NCBI RefSeq assembly: GCF_009857815.1
Contig: NZ_WVVW01000018.1
Location: forward strand, 1 to 46,649
Direction of reading: 5' to 3'
DNA from: Pseudomaricurvus sp. HS19
GTDB taxonomy: Bacteria; Pseudomonadota; Gammaproteobacteria; Pseudomonadales; Cellvibrionaceae
Length of the DNA: 46,649 nucleotides
Shown: piece after piece, positions 1 through 8,586 of the stretch
Layout: each line of letters begins with the position of its first letter
How positions within the stretch are numbered: the first letter of the stretch is position 1
The notes under the pieces: model-generated
What the model saw: the letters and a program-made list of their open reading frames with translations, nothing else
Told to the model about the DNA's origin: nothing
Databases searched by the model: none
Translations under genes and position numbers: made by a program

Positions 1-21
1 CGCTGCGCTCGCGACGACGGG
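1..21. repeat. fragment of a GCGCTCGC-type interspersed repeat at the window edge
   Basis: The first bases resemble the end of the short repeat found at 38547 and following and inside ugd near 31000 (core GCTGCGCTCGCAACGACGG). The copy is cut by the window edge. No function is implied. Confidence 0.4.
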
Positions 22-121
22 CGGGAATTTAGCTACTGAGGTCGGAGCTTCGCCTGATCATCACCGGCACCCTGTTTTACCTGAAAAACCATTAGCTAAC
101 TGCATAAAAGGCTTTCCCACC

Positions 122-991
122 ATGGACACCCGCTCCCTGCGCCTCTTCCTCAGCCTCTCCGACACCCTGCATTTCGGGCGATCCAGCGAAGAGCTGCACA
201 TCAGCCCCTCGGCCCTGAGCCGCAGCATCAAGCAGCTGGAAGAGAAGCTCGGTGTAGTTCTCTTTGAACGGGACAACCGCCGTGTGGCACTAACCCACGA
301 AGGTAAGTTATTACAAACTTACGCCCGCGATACCCTGCAGGAGTGGGACGCCTTCCGCGAGTCACTCATGAACGATAGCCAGCAGCTGCGGGGGGAGATC
401 AGCATCTACTGCTCGGTCACCGCCAGCTACTCCTTCCTCTACGACATCCTCAGTGACTTCCGCCGCCAGCACCCCGGTATCGAGCTCAAGATCCACACCG
501 GCGACCCGGAGCCCGGCATCCACCGGGTGCTGAACGGCCAGGAGGACATCGCCATCGTCGCGCGGCCGGAACGACTGCCCGCCAACCTCGCCTTCCGCCG
601 CATTACCGTCTCTCCACTACTGCTGATCGGCCCCGCCGAAGCGAGCGATAACTTACCGTACAACCCGCCAAACAAAGGCGCCGAGTGGGCCAACACCCCC
701 ATGATCCTGCCGGAAGACGGCCTCAGCCGGGATCGGGTTGATCAATGGTTCCGCAGCATGAACATCAAACCCCGCATCTACGCCCAGGTCACCGGCCACG
801 AAGCCATGGTAAGCATGGTGAGCCTCGGCTTCGGCATCGGCGTCGTCCCCAAAATCGTCCTCGACAACAGCCCCCTGGCCGATCGGGTTCAGGTGCTCGA
901 CACTCCCGCCTCCATGGGCCATTACGACGTGGGGCTGTGTACGCTGAAGAAAAGGCTGAAGAGTCCGATTATTGAGGCGTTTTGGAATTGA
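122..991 (+). CDS. ilvY: IlvY-type LysR transcriptional regulator
   Basis: A 289-residue LysR-family protein. Residues 1-60 form the winged helix-turn-helix, with the HFGRSSEELHISPSALSRSI stretch typical of IlvY. The rest is a periplasmic-binding-like effector domain with the conserved GHEAMVSMVSLGFGIGVVP stretch near residues 223-241 and an ending close to KKRLKSPIIEAFW. In enterobacteria IlvY activates ilvC (acetohydroxyacid isomeroreductase) in response to acetolactate/acetohydroxybutyrate. No ilvC is visible here, but the gene would read away from anything left of the window edge. Length is normal for the family. No clear Shine-Dalgarno precedes the ATG. The family call is by eye and good; the actual regulon in this organism is inferred. 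Confidence 0.85.
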   Translation: MDTRSLRLFLSLSDTLHFGRSSEELHISPSALSRSIKQLEEKLGVVLFERDNRRVALTHEGKLLQTYARDTLQEWDAFRESLMNDSQQLRGEISIYCSVTASYSFLYDILSDFRRQHPGIELKIHTGDPEPGIHRVLNGQEDIAIVARPERLPANLAFRRITVSPLLLIGPAEASDNLPYNPPNKGAEWANTPMILPEDGLSRDRVDQWFRSMNIKPRIYAQVTGHEAMVSMVSLGFGIGVVPKIVLDNSPLADRVQVLDTPASMGHYDVGLCTLKKRLKSPIIEAFWN

Positions 992-998
992 TTGGGGC

Positions 999-1276
999 AG
1001 GACGCTGGCGCTACAGGACGCGTTGCTACAGGGGTCAGGACGCTTCGCTACAGGAAAAGATCGCGCGGGGGACCGCGCTCCTACGAGGTCGGCGCGCTGC
1101 CGTAGGAGCCCGGTCCTCCGGGCGAGCCGTTAAACAACCTTGCCCTTCCCTTCCAATGACATACCCACAAAAGGATCGCGCGGGGGACCGCGCTCCTACG
1201 AGGTCGGCGCCCTACACCCTGTAGCGCCAGCGTCCTGTAGCGAAGCGTCCTCAAACCTGTAGCAAAGCGTCCTGCC
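999..1276. repeat. intergenic repeat island: inverted GCGNAGC modules around REP-like elements
   Basis: The whole ilvY-argS gap is repeats. At 999-1053 there are three modules reading GGACGC...GCTACAGG, and at 1218-1276 the same family appears in the opposite orientation (CCTGTAGCGAAGCGTCCT type), so the island is bounded by inverted clusters. Between them lie REP-like elements at 1059-1084 and 1174-1199 (GATCGCGCGGGGGACCGCGC followed by TCCTAC) and an inverted relative at about 1101-1127. The right cluster ends about 70 bases before the argS start. No gene is supported here. Confidence 0.8.
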
Positions 1277-1347
1277 CCAGCGGTGGTTATACCCCCCCAT
1301 AAAAGGTAAAATCGCGCCCTTCGATCAGACAGCTGTTTTACTCCCCT

Positions 1348-3087
1348 ATGAATATTCGTGATCTTCTCAGCGACAAGGTCCAGCAAGCCATGCTGGCCGC
1401 AGGTGTACCCGCCGAATACGGCCCGGCCGTGGCGCCGGCCAAGAAAGCCGGTTTTGGTGACTATCAGGCCAACGGCGCCATGGCGGCTGCCAAGGCCGTC
1501 AAGAGCAACCCCCGCGAACTGGCGCAGAAGATCCTCGACAACCTCGACCTGTCCGGCATTGCCGACAAGGTGGAGATCGCCGGGCCCGGTTTTATCAACA
1601 TCCACCTGAGCCAGGCGTGGCTGTCAGAACAGGCCAACAACATCCTGCAGGATGAGCGCCTGGGCATTACCGCCGAAGCCGCCCCGCAAACCGTGGTGGT
1701 GGACTACTCCTCCCCCAACCTCGCCAAAGAGATGCACGTGGGCCACCTGCGCTCCACCATCATCGGCGATGCGCTGGTGCGCACCCTGGAGTTCCAGGGC
1801 CATAAGGTAGTCCGCCAGAACCACGTGGGCGACTGGGGCACCCAGTTCGGCATGCTGATCGCCGAGCTGGAAGAGCAGATGGACGACGGCGACGAAGCCG
1901 AGTTCGCCCTCAAGGATCTGGAAGTCTTCTACCAGCAGGCCAAGCGCCACTTCGATCACGACGAAGCCTTTGCCAACCGCGCCCGCGACTACGTGGTCAA
2001 ACTGCAATCCGGCGACGAGCGTGTGCTGGCCCTGTGGGAGCAGTTCAAGAAAGTCTCCCTGCACCACAGTGAAGAGATTTACGAGCAGCTCAACGTCACC
2101 CTCACCACCGCCGACGTGCGCGGCGAAAGCGCCTACAACGACGACCTGGCCAAAGTGGTTGCCGAACTGCAGGAGCAGGGTCTGGCCGTGGAAGACCAGG
2201 GTGCACAGGTGGTGTTCCTGGAAGAGCTGGCCGATAAAGAGGGCAACCCCAGCCCCGTGATCGTGCAGAAGCAAGGCGGCGGATTCCTCTACGCCACCAG
2301 CGACCTGGCCGCACTCCGCTACCGCGCCAACGTGCTGCAGGCCGATCGCATCATGTACTTCATCGATGCGCGCCAGTCACTGCACATGAATCAGGTGTTC
2401 ACGCTGGCCCGCAAGGCCGGCTTTGTGCCGGCGCAAATTAGCCTGGAACACCACCCCTTCGGCACCATGATGGGCGCCGACGGCAAACCCTTCAAAACCC
2501 GCAGCGGCGGTACCGTCAAACTGGCGGAACTGCTGGACGAGGCGGTGGATCGCGCCGCCGCCCTGATCGCCGAGAAAGAGCCGGAGCTGACCGAAGAAGA
2601 GAAAGTCGAAGTGGCGCAGAAGGTGGGCATCGGCGCGGTGAAATACGCCGACCTCTCCAAGACCCGCACCAACGACTACGTCTTCAGCTGGGCCAGCATG
2701 CTCAGCTTCGAAGGCAACACCGCACCCTATCTGCAATACGCCTACACCCGTATCCAGAGCATCTTCCGTCGCGCCCAGATCGAACCGGCACAACTGCCCG
2801 CCGCCATCACCGCGACGACTCCGGAAGAGACCGCCCTGATCCTCAAGCAGCTGCAATTCTCCGAAGTGCTGCAACAGGTCAGCCGCGAAGCCCTGCCACA
2901 TGTACTCTGTACCTACCTGTACGACCTGGCCGCCCTGTTTATGCGCTTCTACGAAGCCTGCCCCATCCTCAAAGACGACGTCGACGCCGACACCCGCCAG
3001 AGCCGCATGGGCATTGCCCGCATAACCGCGCAGACCATGAAGACCGGACTGGGGTTGTTGGGTATTGAGACGATGGAGAAGATGTAG
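1348..3087 (+). CDS. argS: arginyl-tRNA synthetase
   Basis: A 579-residue class I aminoacyl-tRNA synthetase, cytoplasmic, charging tRNA-Arg. The N-terminal Arg-tRNA synthetase additional domain occupies about residues 1-100. The ATP-binding HIGH motif is HVGH at 130-133, preceded by the signature SSPNLAKEM. As in the Escherichia coli enzyme there is no canonical KMSK; the equivalent region is the [19 protein letters not shown] stretch near residues 373-391. The C-terminal anticodon-binding (DALR) domain covers roughly 455-579, ending in [11 protein letters not shown] as in many gammaproteobacteria. Length matches the family. Between the stop codon and the next repeat cluster there are only about 12 bases. 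Confidence 0.97.
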   Translation: MNIRDLLSDKVQQAMLAAGVPAEYGPAVAPAKKAGFGDYQANGAMAAAKAVKSNPRELAQKILDNLDLSGIADKVEIAGPGFINIHLSQAWLSEQANNILQDERLGITAEAAPQTVVVDYSSPNLAKEMHVGHLRSTIIGDALVRTLEFQGHKVVRQNHVGDWGTQFGMLIAELEEQMDDGDEAEFALKDLEVFYQQAKRHFDHDEAFANRARDYVVKLQSGDERVLALWEQFKKVSLHHSEEIYEQLNVTLTTADVRGESAYNDDLAKVVAELQEQGLAVEDQGAQVVFLEELADKEGNPSPVIVQKQGGGFLYATSDLAALRYRANVLQADRIMYFIDARQSLHMNQVFTLARKAGFVPAQISLEHHPFGTMMGADGKPFKTRSGGTVKLAELLDEAVDRAAALIAEKEPELTEEEKVEVAQKVGIGAVKYADLSKTRTNDYVFSWASMLSFEGNTAPYLQYAYTRIQSIFRRAQIEPAQLPAAITATTPEETALILKQLQFSEVLQQVSREALPHVLCTYLYDLAALFMRFYEACPILKDDVDADTRQSRMGIARITAQTMKTGLGLLGIETMEKM

Positions 3088-3099
3088 AAAAGCAAGGGC

Positions 3100-3152
3100 A
3101 CTGCGCTTACAGGGTTCAGGACGCTTCGCTACAGGACGCTGGCGCTACAGGG
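3100..3152 (-). repeat. GCGNAGC module cluster left of FHB gene 1
   Basis: Three modules read GGACGC..GCTACAGG on the plus strand, that is CCTGTAGCG-type on the minus strand. They are the inverted partner of the cluster at 3585-3664 on the other side of the FHB gene. Confidence 0.75.
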
Positions 3153-3170
3153 AATGGGGCGTTTGACCGA

Positions 3171-3213
3171 GTAGGAGTCCGGTGGCCCAGACCAGTCTCT
3201 CTTCCAGGCGATC
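3171..3213 (-). repeat. extended REP-like element
   Basis: On the minus strand the element starts GATCGCCTGG, contains GGTCTGGGCCACCGG and ends CTCCTAC. It has the same ends as the short REP-like elements (for example 8562-8586) and the same interior as the longer copies at 25796-25951. It sits about 20 bases upstream of FHB gene 1. Confidence 0.6.
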
Positions 3214-3234
3214 TTTTGTCGATAGGAGTCAAGG

Positions 3235-3588
3235 ATGATTCATGAAAGTTTGGATGTGTGGAAGCGCAGCCGCAGTATGGCAATACAGGTTTACCGGGAG
3301 CTGTCCGGCTGCAGGGATTGGGGCTTTAAAGATCAGATAACCCGTTCTGTACTCTCGGTGCCAAGTAACATTGCAGAAGGCTACCAGCGAGGATCACTTA
3401 AGGATCGGAAGCGCTTTCTCGAGATAGCGAAAGGTTCGCTGGGAGAGTTCAAAACTCAGGCGGACATTGGGGCTGAAGTAGGTTTGATCCCCTTTGATGC
3501 CGGCCGAATGTGGATCGAGGAAAGTGAACAACTAAGTAAGATGCTGGGCATGTTAATTCAGAAGCTAAGGGATGCCCCTACCCCCTGA
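3235..3588 (+). CDS. four-helix-bundle protein (S23/IVP family), copy 1
   Basis: A 117-residue protein of the four-helix-bundle family (TIGR02436/PF05635), whose first members were found in 23S rRNA intervening sequences and which is structurally related to the Avd accessory protein of diversity-generating retroelements. Typical features are the DVWKRSR start, KDQITRSVLSVPSNIAEGY near residues 32-50 and RFLEIAKGSLGEFKTQ near 61-76. An AGGAG sequence 6 bases before the ATG supports the start. It is about 60 per cent identical by eye to copy 2 at 9335-9682. The gene is isolated from operons and lies between inverted clusters of GCGNAGC modules; its TGA overlaps the first module on the right. 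The molecular function of stand-alone members is not established, and no rRNA gene or reverse transcriptase is nearby. Confidence 0.88.
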   Translation: MIHESLDVWKRSRSMAIQVYRELSGCRDWGFKDQITRSVLSVPSNIAEGYQRGSLKDRKRFLEIAKGSLGEFKTQADIGAEVGLIPFDAGRMWIEESEQLSKMLGMLIQKLRDAPTP

Positions 3589-3664
3589 AGCGCAGCGCCC
3601 TAACCCCTGTAGCGAAGCGTCCTGTAGCGCAGCGTCCTCATAACCTGTAGCGAAGCGTCCTAAA
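3585..3664 (+). repeat. GCGNAGC module cluster right of FHB gene 1
   Basis: Four modules follow directly: CCTGAAGCGCAGCGCCCT, CCTGTAGCGAAGCGTCCT, a GCGCAGC variant and another GCGAAGC copy. The first contains the FHB stop codon, and the last ends about 5 bases before the ATG of the TauE-like gene, leaving that gene no recognisable Shine-Dalgarno. Confidence 0.8.
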
Positions 3665-3668
3665 CCAA

Positions 3669-4412
3669 ATGATCACCGACCCCCTCTTCTACCTCTGCGC
3701 CATCCCCGCCATCCTGATCTTCGGCATGGCCAAGGGCGGTTTTGGTGGCGGGATTTCGGTGGTGTCTGTACCGCTGATGGCCTTGGCGGTATCGCCGGTG
3801 CAGGCGGCAGCCATCCTGATGCCAATTCTGATAGCGATGGACATGGTGGCGCTGTGGAGTTTCCGCGGGCGCTGGAGCAAGCGTAACCTGATCTACACCC
3901 TGCCCGGTGCGGTTCTCGGGATTGTGGTCGGCGCTTTTACCTTCCGCTATCTGTCCGAAGACGCCATCCGCATTCTGATCGGCACCATCGCCGTGGTGTT
4001 CTGCCTCGACTACTGGTTCCGCCACAAAGCCACGCAAAAGCGTGAGCCGGATGCCATCCGCGGTACCTTCTGGGGTGGGCTGGCAGGCTTTACCAGTTTC
4101 GGCATTCACTCCGGCGGGCCGCCCATCAGTGTTTTCTACCTGCCACAGCAGATGGAAAAGACCTTGCTGATGGGCACCTTCGCGGTGTTCTTCACCGTGG
4201 TTAACCTCACCAAGCTGATCCCCTACGCCTGGCTGGGACAGTTCGACAGCACCAACCTCACCACCTCACTGGTATTGATTCCGCTGGCACCAATTGGGGT
4301 AAGACTGGGCTACTTCATGCTGCACAGGGTTAACGAGACCTGGATCTACCGGTTCTGTTATTTCTTCCTGTTTGTGGTTGGGCTGAAGTTGTTGTGGGAT
4401 GGGATTTTCTAG
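3669..4412 (+). CDS. TauE/SafE-family membrane permease
   Basis: A 247-residue polytopic inner-membrane protein of the sulfite exporter TauE/SafE family. Hydrophobic segments lie at about 5-30, 40-62, 75-95, 100-118, 140-165, 170-190, 200-220 and 225-245. The N-terminal stretch AKGGFGGGISVVSVPLMAL near residues 21-39 is the family hallmark, and the second half carries a matching GGLAGFTSFGIHSGGPPIS stretch. Members export or import small organosulfur or sulfite-like anions, but substrate cannot be told from sequence. The start codon follows a repeat module with no clear ribosome binding site. The stop codon TAG at 4410-4412 is part of the first CTAGGGA unit of the long heptamer array. Confidence 0.88.
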   Translation: MITDPLFYLCAIPAILIFGMAKGGFGGGISVVSVPLMALAVSPVQAAAILMPILIAMDMVALWSFRGRWSKRNLIYTLPGAVLGIVVGAFTFRYLSEDAIRILIGTIAVVFCLDYWFRHKATQKREPDAIRGTFWGGLAGFTSFGIHSGGPPISVFYLPQQMEKTLLMGTFAVFFTVVNLTKLIPYAWLGQFDSTNLTTSLVLIPLAPIGVRLGYFMLHRVNETWIYRFCYFFLFVVGLKLLWDGIF

Positions 4413-5073
4413 GGACTAGGGACTAGGGACTAGGGACTAGGGACTAGGGACTAGGGACTAGGGACTAGGGACTAGGGACTAGGGACTAGGGACTAGGGAC
4501 TAGGGACTAGGGACTAGGGACTAGGGACTAGGGACTAGGGACTAGGGACTAGGGACTAGGGACTAGGGACTAGGGACTAGGGACTAGGGACTAGGGACTA
4601 GGGACTAGGGACTAGGGACTAGGGACTAGGGACTAGGGACTAGGGACTAGGGACTAGGGACTAGGGACTAGGGACTAGGGACTAGGGACTAGGGACTAGG
4701 GACTAGGGACTAGGGACTAGGGACTAGGGACTAGGGACTAGGGACTAGGGACTAGGGACTAGGGACTAGGGACTAGGGACTAGGGACTAGGGACTAGGGA
4801 CTAGGGACTAGGGACTAGGGACTAGGGACTAGGGACTAGGGACTAGGGACTAGGGACTAGGGACTAGGGACTAGGGACTAGGGACTAGGGACTAGGGACT
4901 AGGGACTAGGGACTAGGGACTAGGGACTAGGGACTAGGGACTAGGGACTAGGGACTAGGGACTAGGGACTAGGGACTAGGGACTAGGGACTACAGACTAG
5001 GGACTAGGGACTAGGGACTAGGGACTAGGGACTAGGGACTAGGGACTAGGGACTAGGGACTAGGGACTAGGGA
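4409..5073 (+). repeat. heptamer array A, about 95 x CTAGGGA
   Basis: An almost perfect tandem repeat with 7-base period, 95 units counted from the coordinates. One unit, at 4990-4996, reads CTACAGA instead of CTAGGGA. The array starts inside the stop codon of the upstream permease gene. Because the period is not a multiple of three and CTAG reads TAG on both strands, there is a stop in all six frames every 21 bases. The array runs into the conserved terminal module at 5074. Confidence 0.98.
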
Positions 5074-5170
5074 CTACAGGATTATGTCCGTTGTTTTCGC
5101 TTTTCCTAGTACCTGGTAGCGAAGCGGCCCCAGATCCTAGAGCCTTTAACCTGGTAGCGAAGCGCCCCTA
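5074..5170 (+). repeat. element A tail: terminal module plus GCGNAGC modules
   Basis: The tail begins CTACAGG then ATTATG, runs through TTTTCGCTTTTCCTAGTACC and ends with two GCGAAGC modules at about 5114-5130 and 5152-5170. The last module reaches into the stop codon of the minus-strand VanZ-like gene (TAG at 5170-5168). The same order is seen in elements B to F. Confidence 0.85.
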
Positions 5171-5527
5171 AATTCCCTTTATATATTTCCGACCAATCAA
5201 ACACAGCACATAAACCGCCAGCCCCAGCCCTACTCCCACCGCGTCCATGGCGAAGTCGGCCCAATCAAACGTGCGCCGTGGCAGCAACCAATCCTGCCCC
5301 ACTTCGATTGCCGCGCCCAGTACAACCATAGAAACAATCACCAACCAACCCAACCGACGCGGAACAGCCAGCAACGACAGCAGCGTGAGAACACCAAAGC
5401 CAACAGCGTGCGTCCACTTATCGAAATCATGGGTGTACTGGGGAATGGGGTCCGGGCGAAAGCCGGCCCACAAAATAACGATCAATGCCGCCAGAGCCAG
5501 CCAGCGCCAGAAAACAGTGGGGATCAT
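5168..5527 (-). CDS. VanZ-like membrane protein
   Basis: A 119-residue protein with about four transmembrane helices (roughly 5-22, 42-56, 60-78, 95-112). The DKWTHAVGFGVL stretch near residues 36-47 and AIEVGQDWLLPRRTFDWADF near 74-93, followed by a D..G..G helix, match the VanZ-like family, named for a teicoplanin-resistance protein but common in EPS clusters with no resistance role. A GAGG five bases before the ATG supports the start. It is the last gene of the minus-strand EPS assembly group. Function here is unknown; involvement in envelope polysaccharide is inferred from position only. Confidence 0.75.
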   Translation of the reverse strand: MIPTVFWRWLALAALIVILWAGFRPDPIPQYTHDFDKWTHAVGFGVLTLLSLLAVPRRLGWLVIVSMVVLGAAIEVGQDWLLPRRTFDWADFAMDAVGVGLGLAVYVLCLIGRKYIKGI

Positions 5528-5634
5528 TATTACCTCGGTGGTGTCAGGTAGAGCGGTTCAAGTGTGCCGCCCTGCCCCTTCGGGAACAAGCGAAAATCAG
5601 GGTTATGAGCACCAGGCCCTCAGGACCGTGCAAC

Positions 5635-6001
5635 TGGATTCCCGCCTGCGCGGGAATGACAGAGTGAGGGCACTAGATTCCCGCCTGCACGGGAATGACA
5701 GAGTGAGGGCACTGGATTCCCGCCTGCGCGGGAATGACAGTGAGCTTTAGATTCCTGTGCACCAGGTGAATCCAGCTTGGCAACAAGAGAGAGCAGCCCT
5801 CCGTGGGTCGACAAGAGCCACAGACCTCCCACCTTGTCATCCCCGCGTAGGCGGGGATCCATTGATCAAGCATGGATAACTTACAGTCAACTGGATTCCC
5901 GCCTTCACGGGAATGACAGAGTGAGGGATGGGATTCCCGCCCACCCCAGAGTGCCCTCTCTTGCAGCTACACTGCAATTCACCTTGTGCACGGGAATGAC
6001 A
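5635..6001. repeat. cluster of GGGAAT-type palindromic repeats
   Basis: This gap of about 570 bases holds six copies of a palindrome of the form ATTCCCGCCTGCGCGGGAAT. Three are tandem with a 39-base period (starting 5635, 5674, 5713). Another, in ATCCCCGC form, is at 5835-5861, and one is at 5892-5918. The last (5929-6001) is split: its left arm at 5929-5940 and right arm at about 5986-6001 are separated by about 45 unrelated bases. The shape resembles the neisserial dRS3 type of repeat. No gene is supported. Confidence 0.85.
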
Positions 6002-6012
6002 GAACTGGATCA

Positions 6013-6101
6013 CCCCTGTAGCGAGGCGTCCTAGACCCTAGAAGCGAAGCGTCCTGTAGCGAAGCGTCCTAGACCCTAGAAGCGAAGCGTCCTAGCCCCT
6101 A
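6013..6101 (+). repeat. GCGNAGC module cluster after wcaJ
   Basis: Four modules (one GCGAGGC, three GCGAAGC) separated by CCTAGACCCTAGAA-like spacers. The right end overlaps the TAG stop of the glycosyl-phosphotransferase gene. No heptamer array is attached here. Confidence 0.75.
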
Positions 6102-7538
6102 ATAAACATCCTTCCCCACAAACCCCTTAAACACGGTCTTGGCAATGATCTTCAGGTCCCACCACACCGACCAGTGGTGTATGTAGTGCAGGTCGTGCTC
6201 GATACGCTTTTCCATCTTCTCCAGCGTATCGGTCTCACCGCGCCAACCGTTGATCTGGGCCCAGCCGGTGATACCGGGTTTGATCTTGTGGCGACGCATG
6301 TAGCTCTTGATCTGCTTGCGGAACTCTTCGTTGTGGGCCACAGCGTGGGGGCGGGGGCCGACAATGGACATGCTGCCCTGCAGCACGTTGATAAACTGTG
6401 GCAGCTCATCCAGTGAGGTCTTGCGCAGGAAAGCGCCAATGCAGGTGATGCGCGGATCGTTACGGGTAGCCTGCTTGAAATCCGTACCATTTTCCATGAC
6501 CCGCATGGAACGAAACTTCCAGACATTGATAGGCTTGCCATCCATGCCGTAACGCTTCTGCTTAAAGATCACGGGGCCCGGCGAGGTCAGCTTCACCGCC
6601 AGCGAGATCAACAACAGGATCGGCGAGATCAGAGTCAGGATAATCGTCGCAATCACAATGTCTTCCAGGCGCTTGACCCAACCATTCAGGCCGCGCATCG
6701 GCTCACCGATCAGACCATAAGCAGGAATACCATTGAGGTTGATACTGCGCGCATGCAATAGCTCGAACACAAACAGGTCTGGCACCACGTAAACCGCGGC
6801 CGTGGAGTTGGACAGCCGATCCAGAAGCTCCTGAATACGAGCTTCAGCACGCATGGGCAACGCGATATAGACGCTGTCCAGAGCACCCAGCTCCGCCAAC
6901 TCCACCAGTTGATCAAAATTGCCTACGGTGTCGCAAGCCACTGCCGGATGATCATTTTTTGCGCGACGGCAATCGCCGGTAATTGGACGTGCTGCCTGTC
7001 GATCATCAAAAAATCCGTAGATTTTATAGCCTGTCCAGGTGGCATGGGTCAGGCGTGCTGCCACCTGCTCTGCCAATGCACCGGTGCCAACAATGGCGGC
7101 AGTGCGGGTATTGAAACCGTTGCGGCGCATGCCACGCAGTCCGAGACGCGCCACCACACGCCACAGCAACATCGCGGTCAGCGCCAGTGCAAACCACTGG
7201 GCGTAGAGCGGCCAGACAAACAACGAATCCACACCGCTGAAAAATTGACCAACCACAAAGATGCCGGCAAAACCAATGGTCCAGCACACGAACACCTGCC
7301 GCGCCTCGGCCCACAGGGTTTCAGAACGCCAGGAACGGTAAATCTCGGTAAAATCCGCCAGCAGTTGATGCAGCAAACCGGCGATCAGCCCGACCAACCA
7401 ATAGTCACTGCTCAGCGCAACGCCGTTGAGATGCAGAATAAGCCCGATCGTAAGAATGATCAGAGTGGAGTCAACCACGCGGGCAAGAAATGCGAATTGA
7501 GAAGCGTAGGGTTTAATAAACCCGTTACCTGCAGGCAT
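6099..7538 (-). CDS. undecaprenyl-phosphate glucose phosphotransferase (WcaJ-like)
   Basis: A polyprenyl glycosyl-phosphotransferase that starts EPS repeat-unit synthesis by moving a hexose 1-phosphate, usually glucose, from UDP-sugar to undecaprenyl phosphate on the inner membrane. About 479 residues from the chosen start: four N-terminal membrane helices (about 15-130), a nucleotide-binding-like middle domain, then the bacterial sugar transferase domain in the last 190 residues with its re-entrant helix, [24 protein letters not shown] and [19 protein letters not shown]. The frame is open for 41 more codons upstream, but ATG 7538 has a good AAGGA seven bases before it and begins the conserved part, so I prefer it. 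A sigma70-like promoter lies at 7667-7695. The sugar specificity is inferred from the family. Confidence 0.9.
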   Translation of the reverse strand: MPAGNGFIKPYASQFAFLARVVDSTLIILTIGLILHLNGVALSSDYWLVGLIAGLLHQLLADFTEIYRSWRSETLWAEARQVFVCWTIGFAGIFVVGQFFSGVDSLFVWPLYAQWFALALTAMLLWRVVARLGLRGMRRNGFNTRTAAIVGTGALAEQVAARLTHATWTGYKIYGFFDDRQAARPITGDCRRAKNDHPAVACDTVGNFDQLVELAELGALDSVYIALPMRAEARIQELLDRLSNSTAAVYVVPDLFVFELLHARSINLNGIPAYGLIGEPMRGLNGWVKRLEDIVIATIILTLISPILLLISLAVKLTSPGPVIFKQKRYGMDGKPINVWKFRSMRVMENGTDFKQATRNDPRITCIGAFLRKTSLDELPQFINVLQGSMSIVGPRPHAVAHNEEFRKQIKSYMRRHKIKPGITGWAQINGWRGETDTLEKMEKRIEHDLHYIHHWSVWWDLKIIAKTVFKGFVGKDVY

Positions 7539-7666
7539 CAAAAAATCCTTCTTAAGCGCCGGAGTCGAGAGTCGCCCGTGCTGCAGTACAAGATAAAAGT
7601 TATGCAATGCCCCCAAGGCAGCAGCGCTCCGTCGCACCGCCCCCAATCCTTGATGGCACAATATTC

Positions 7667-7695
7667 ATTTTAAAAAGTGAGTCACAAGTTAACAA
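7667..7695 (-). promoter_or_regulatory. candidate sigma70 promoter for the wcaJ-like gene
   Basis: Read on the minus strand there is TTGTTA, a 17-base spacer, then TAAAAT, in an AT-rich gap about 130 bases before the chosen start codon. The match is good but unaided by data. Confidence 0.42.
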
Positions 7696-7807
7696 CCGTT
7701 TTGTGCGTTAAGTCTCGAAAATAATGCAAAATTTCGACACAGACGTGGTTGATTTTTAGCCTTTTATTCCTGCCGCGACGGAATTAAAAAATAGACTTGC
7801 ACGTCGG

Positions 7808-8497
7808 TTATAACGCGCAGGTTTTGCGTACCCTGCCGGACACCTTCTCCGGGGCTGCCATCAGGCACACCGCTTTCTGCATACCGTATTTTTCGGCCAC
7901 AGACAGGAGGCGCATTTCAGCCCCTCTCGATTGCAATCCTCTGGCAAACACTTGCAAAGCCTGCTGTCTCGAGGCCATACCCAGACTCGACCAGCGGCTG
8001 AGTGCCGTATTTGAAAGCGTCAATAAGACCTGGGGTTCGTTCGGCCCCAGGGCAAACGCATTTGCAAAAGCCTGATCAAACTCATCATCAAACTCACCGA
8101 GCTGCGACTTCAGCAGCGCCAGATCCGACCAGCCGTCGGGCCAATAGGGGCGCTGGCCAGTCAATTGGCGTAGATAATCCAGCCCTTGCTGCCCTGTGCT
8201 CGCAGACGTTTCGGCACCGACACCGTCACTGACCGAGAAAAACCAACTGGAGAGACGCCCAAGGCCCCGCAGGTAGTCCGGATGAGACGGCGAATAGCCC
8301 AGTGCCTTCTTCAGGTTCGACTCCGCCGCCCGCCACTGCAAATCGGTGACCGGCGCGCCCTGAAACCAACGGCGCTCCTGCCGCACAGCCTGATGCGCCG
8401 TGATATCCCCCAACATGGCGGATACCGAGGAGATTGCCAGCACCGCCAGAGTCGCAACCAGCAACAATGGCGCCCAGCGGCCGACTAATTTTTGCAT
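7808..8497 (-). CDS. VpsP-like EPS biosynthesis protein
   Basis: A 229-residue protein with one N-terminal membrane anchor (about residues 8-30, rich in L, V and A) followed by an alpha-helical region with TPR-like spacing (AAESNLKKALGYSPSHPDYL, WPDGWSDLALLKSQLGEFD). Size, topology and position between a WcaJ-like transferase and a CpsB phosphatase fit the VpsP family first named in the Vibrio cholerae vps-II cluster, whose biochemical role is poorly known. The likely location is the periplasmic face of the inner membrane. The gap of about 270 bases to the next gene carries a promoter candidate, so it may end one transcription unit. Family assignment is from memory of pattern and context, so moderate. 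Confidence 0.55.
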   Translation of the reverse strand: MQKLVGRWAPLLLVATLAVLAISSVSAMLGDITAHQAVRQERRWFQGAPVTDLQWRAAESNLKKALGYSPSHPDYLRGLGRLSSWFFSVSDGVGAETSASTGQQGLDYLRQLTGQRPYWPDGWSDLALLKSQLGEFDDEFDQAFANAFALGPNEPQVLLTLSNTALSRWSSLGMASRQQALQVFARGLQSRGAEMRLLSVAEKYGMQKAVCLMAAPEKVSGRVRKTCAL

Positions 8498-8561
8498 TCG
8501 TTTACCTGACTCGAATCATTGTTTGTTGATTGCCTGATCTTGCGCAGGCCAGGCAATAAAA

Positions 8562-8586
8562 GATCGCCCGCGGGAGCGGGCTCCTA
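8562..8586 (+). repeat. REP-like element overlapping the cpsB-type stop codon
   Basis: GATCGCCCGCGGGAGCGGGC followed by TCCTA. The minus-strand TAG of the phosphatase gene (8586-8584) is inside the element. The internal palindrome CCCGC...GCGGG can form a hairpin in the transcript. An almost identical copy is at 46476-46501. Confidence 0.75.

Noticed and set aside
3235-3588. 23S rRNA intervening-sequence protein in an rRNA gene
   Set aside because: There is no rRNA sequence around either FHB gene.
4409-5073. CRISPR array
   Set aside because: Units are 7 bases with no spacers and no cas genes are near.
7539-7661. N-terminal extension of the WcaJ-like protein
   Set aside because: The extra 41 codons are unlike the family, and the ATG at 7538 has a strong Shine-Dalgarno.
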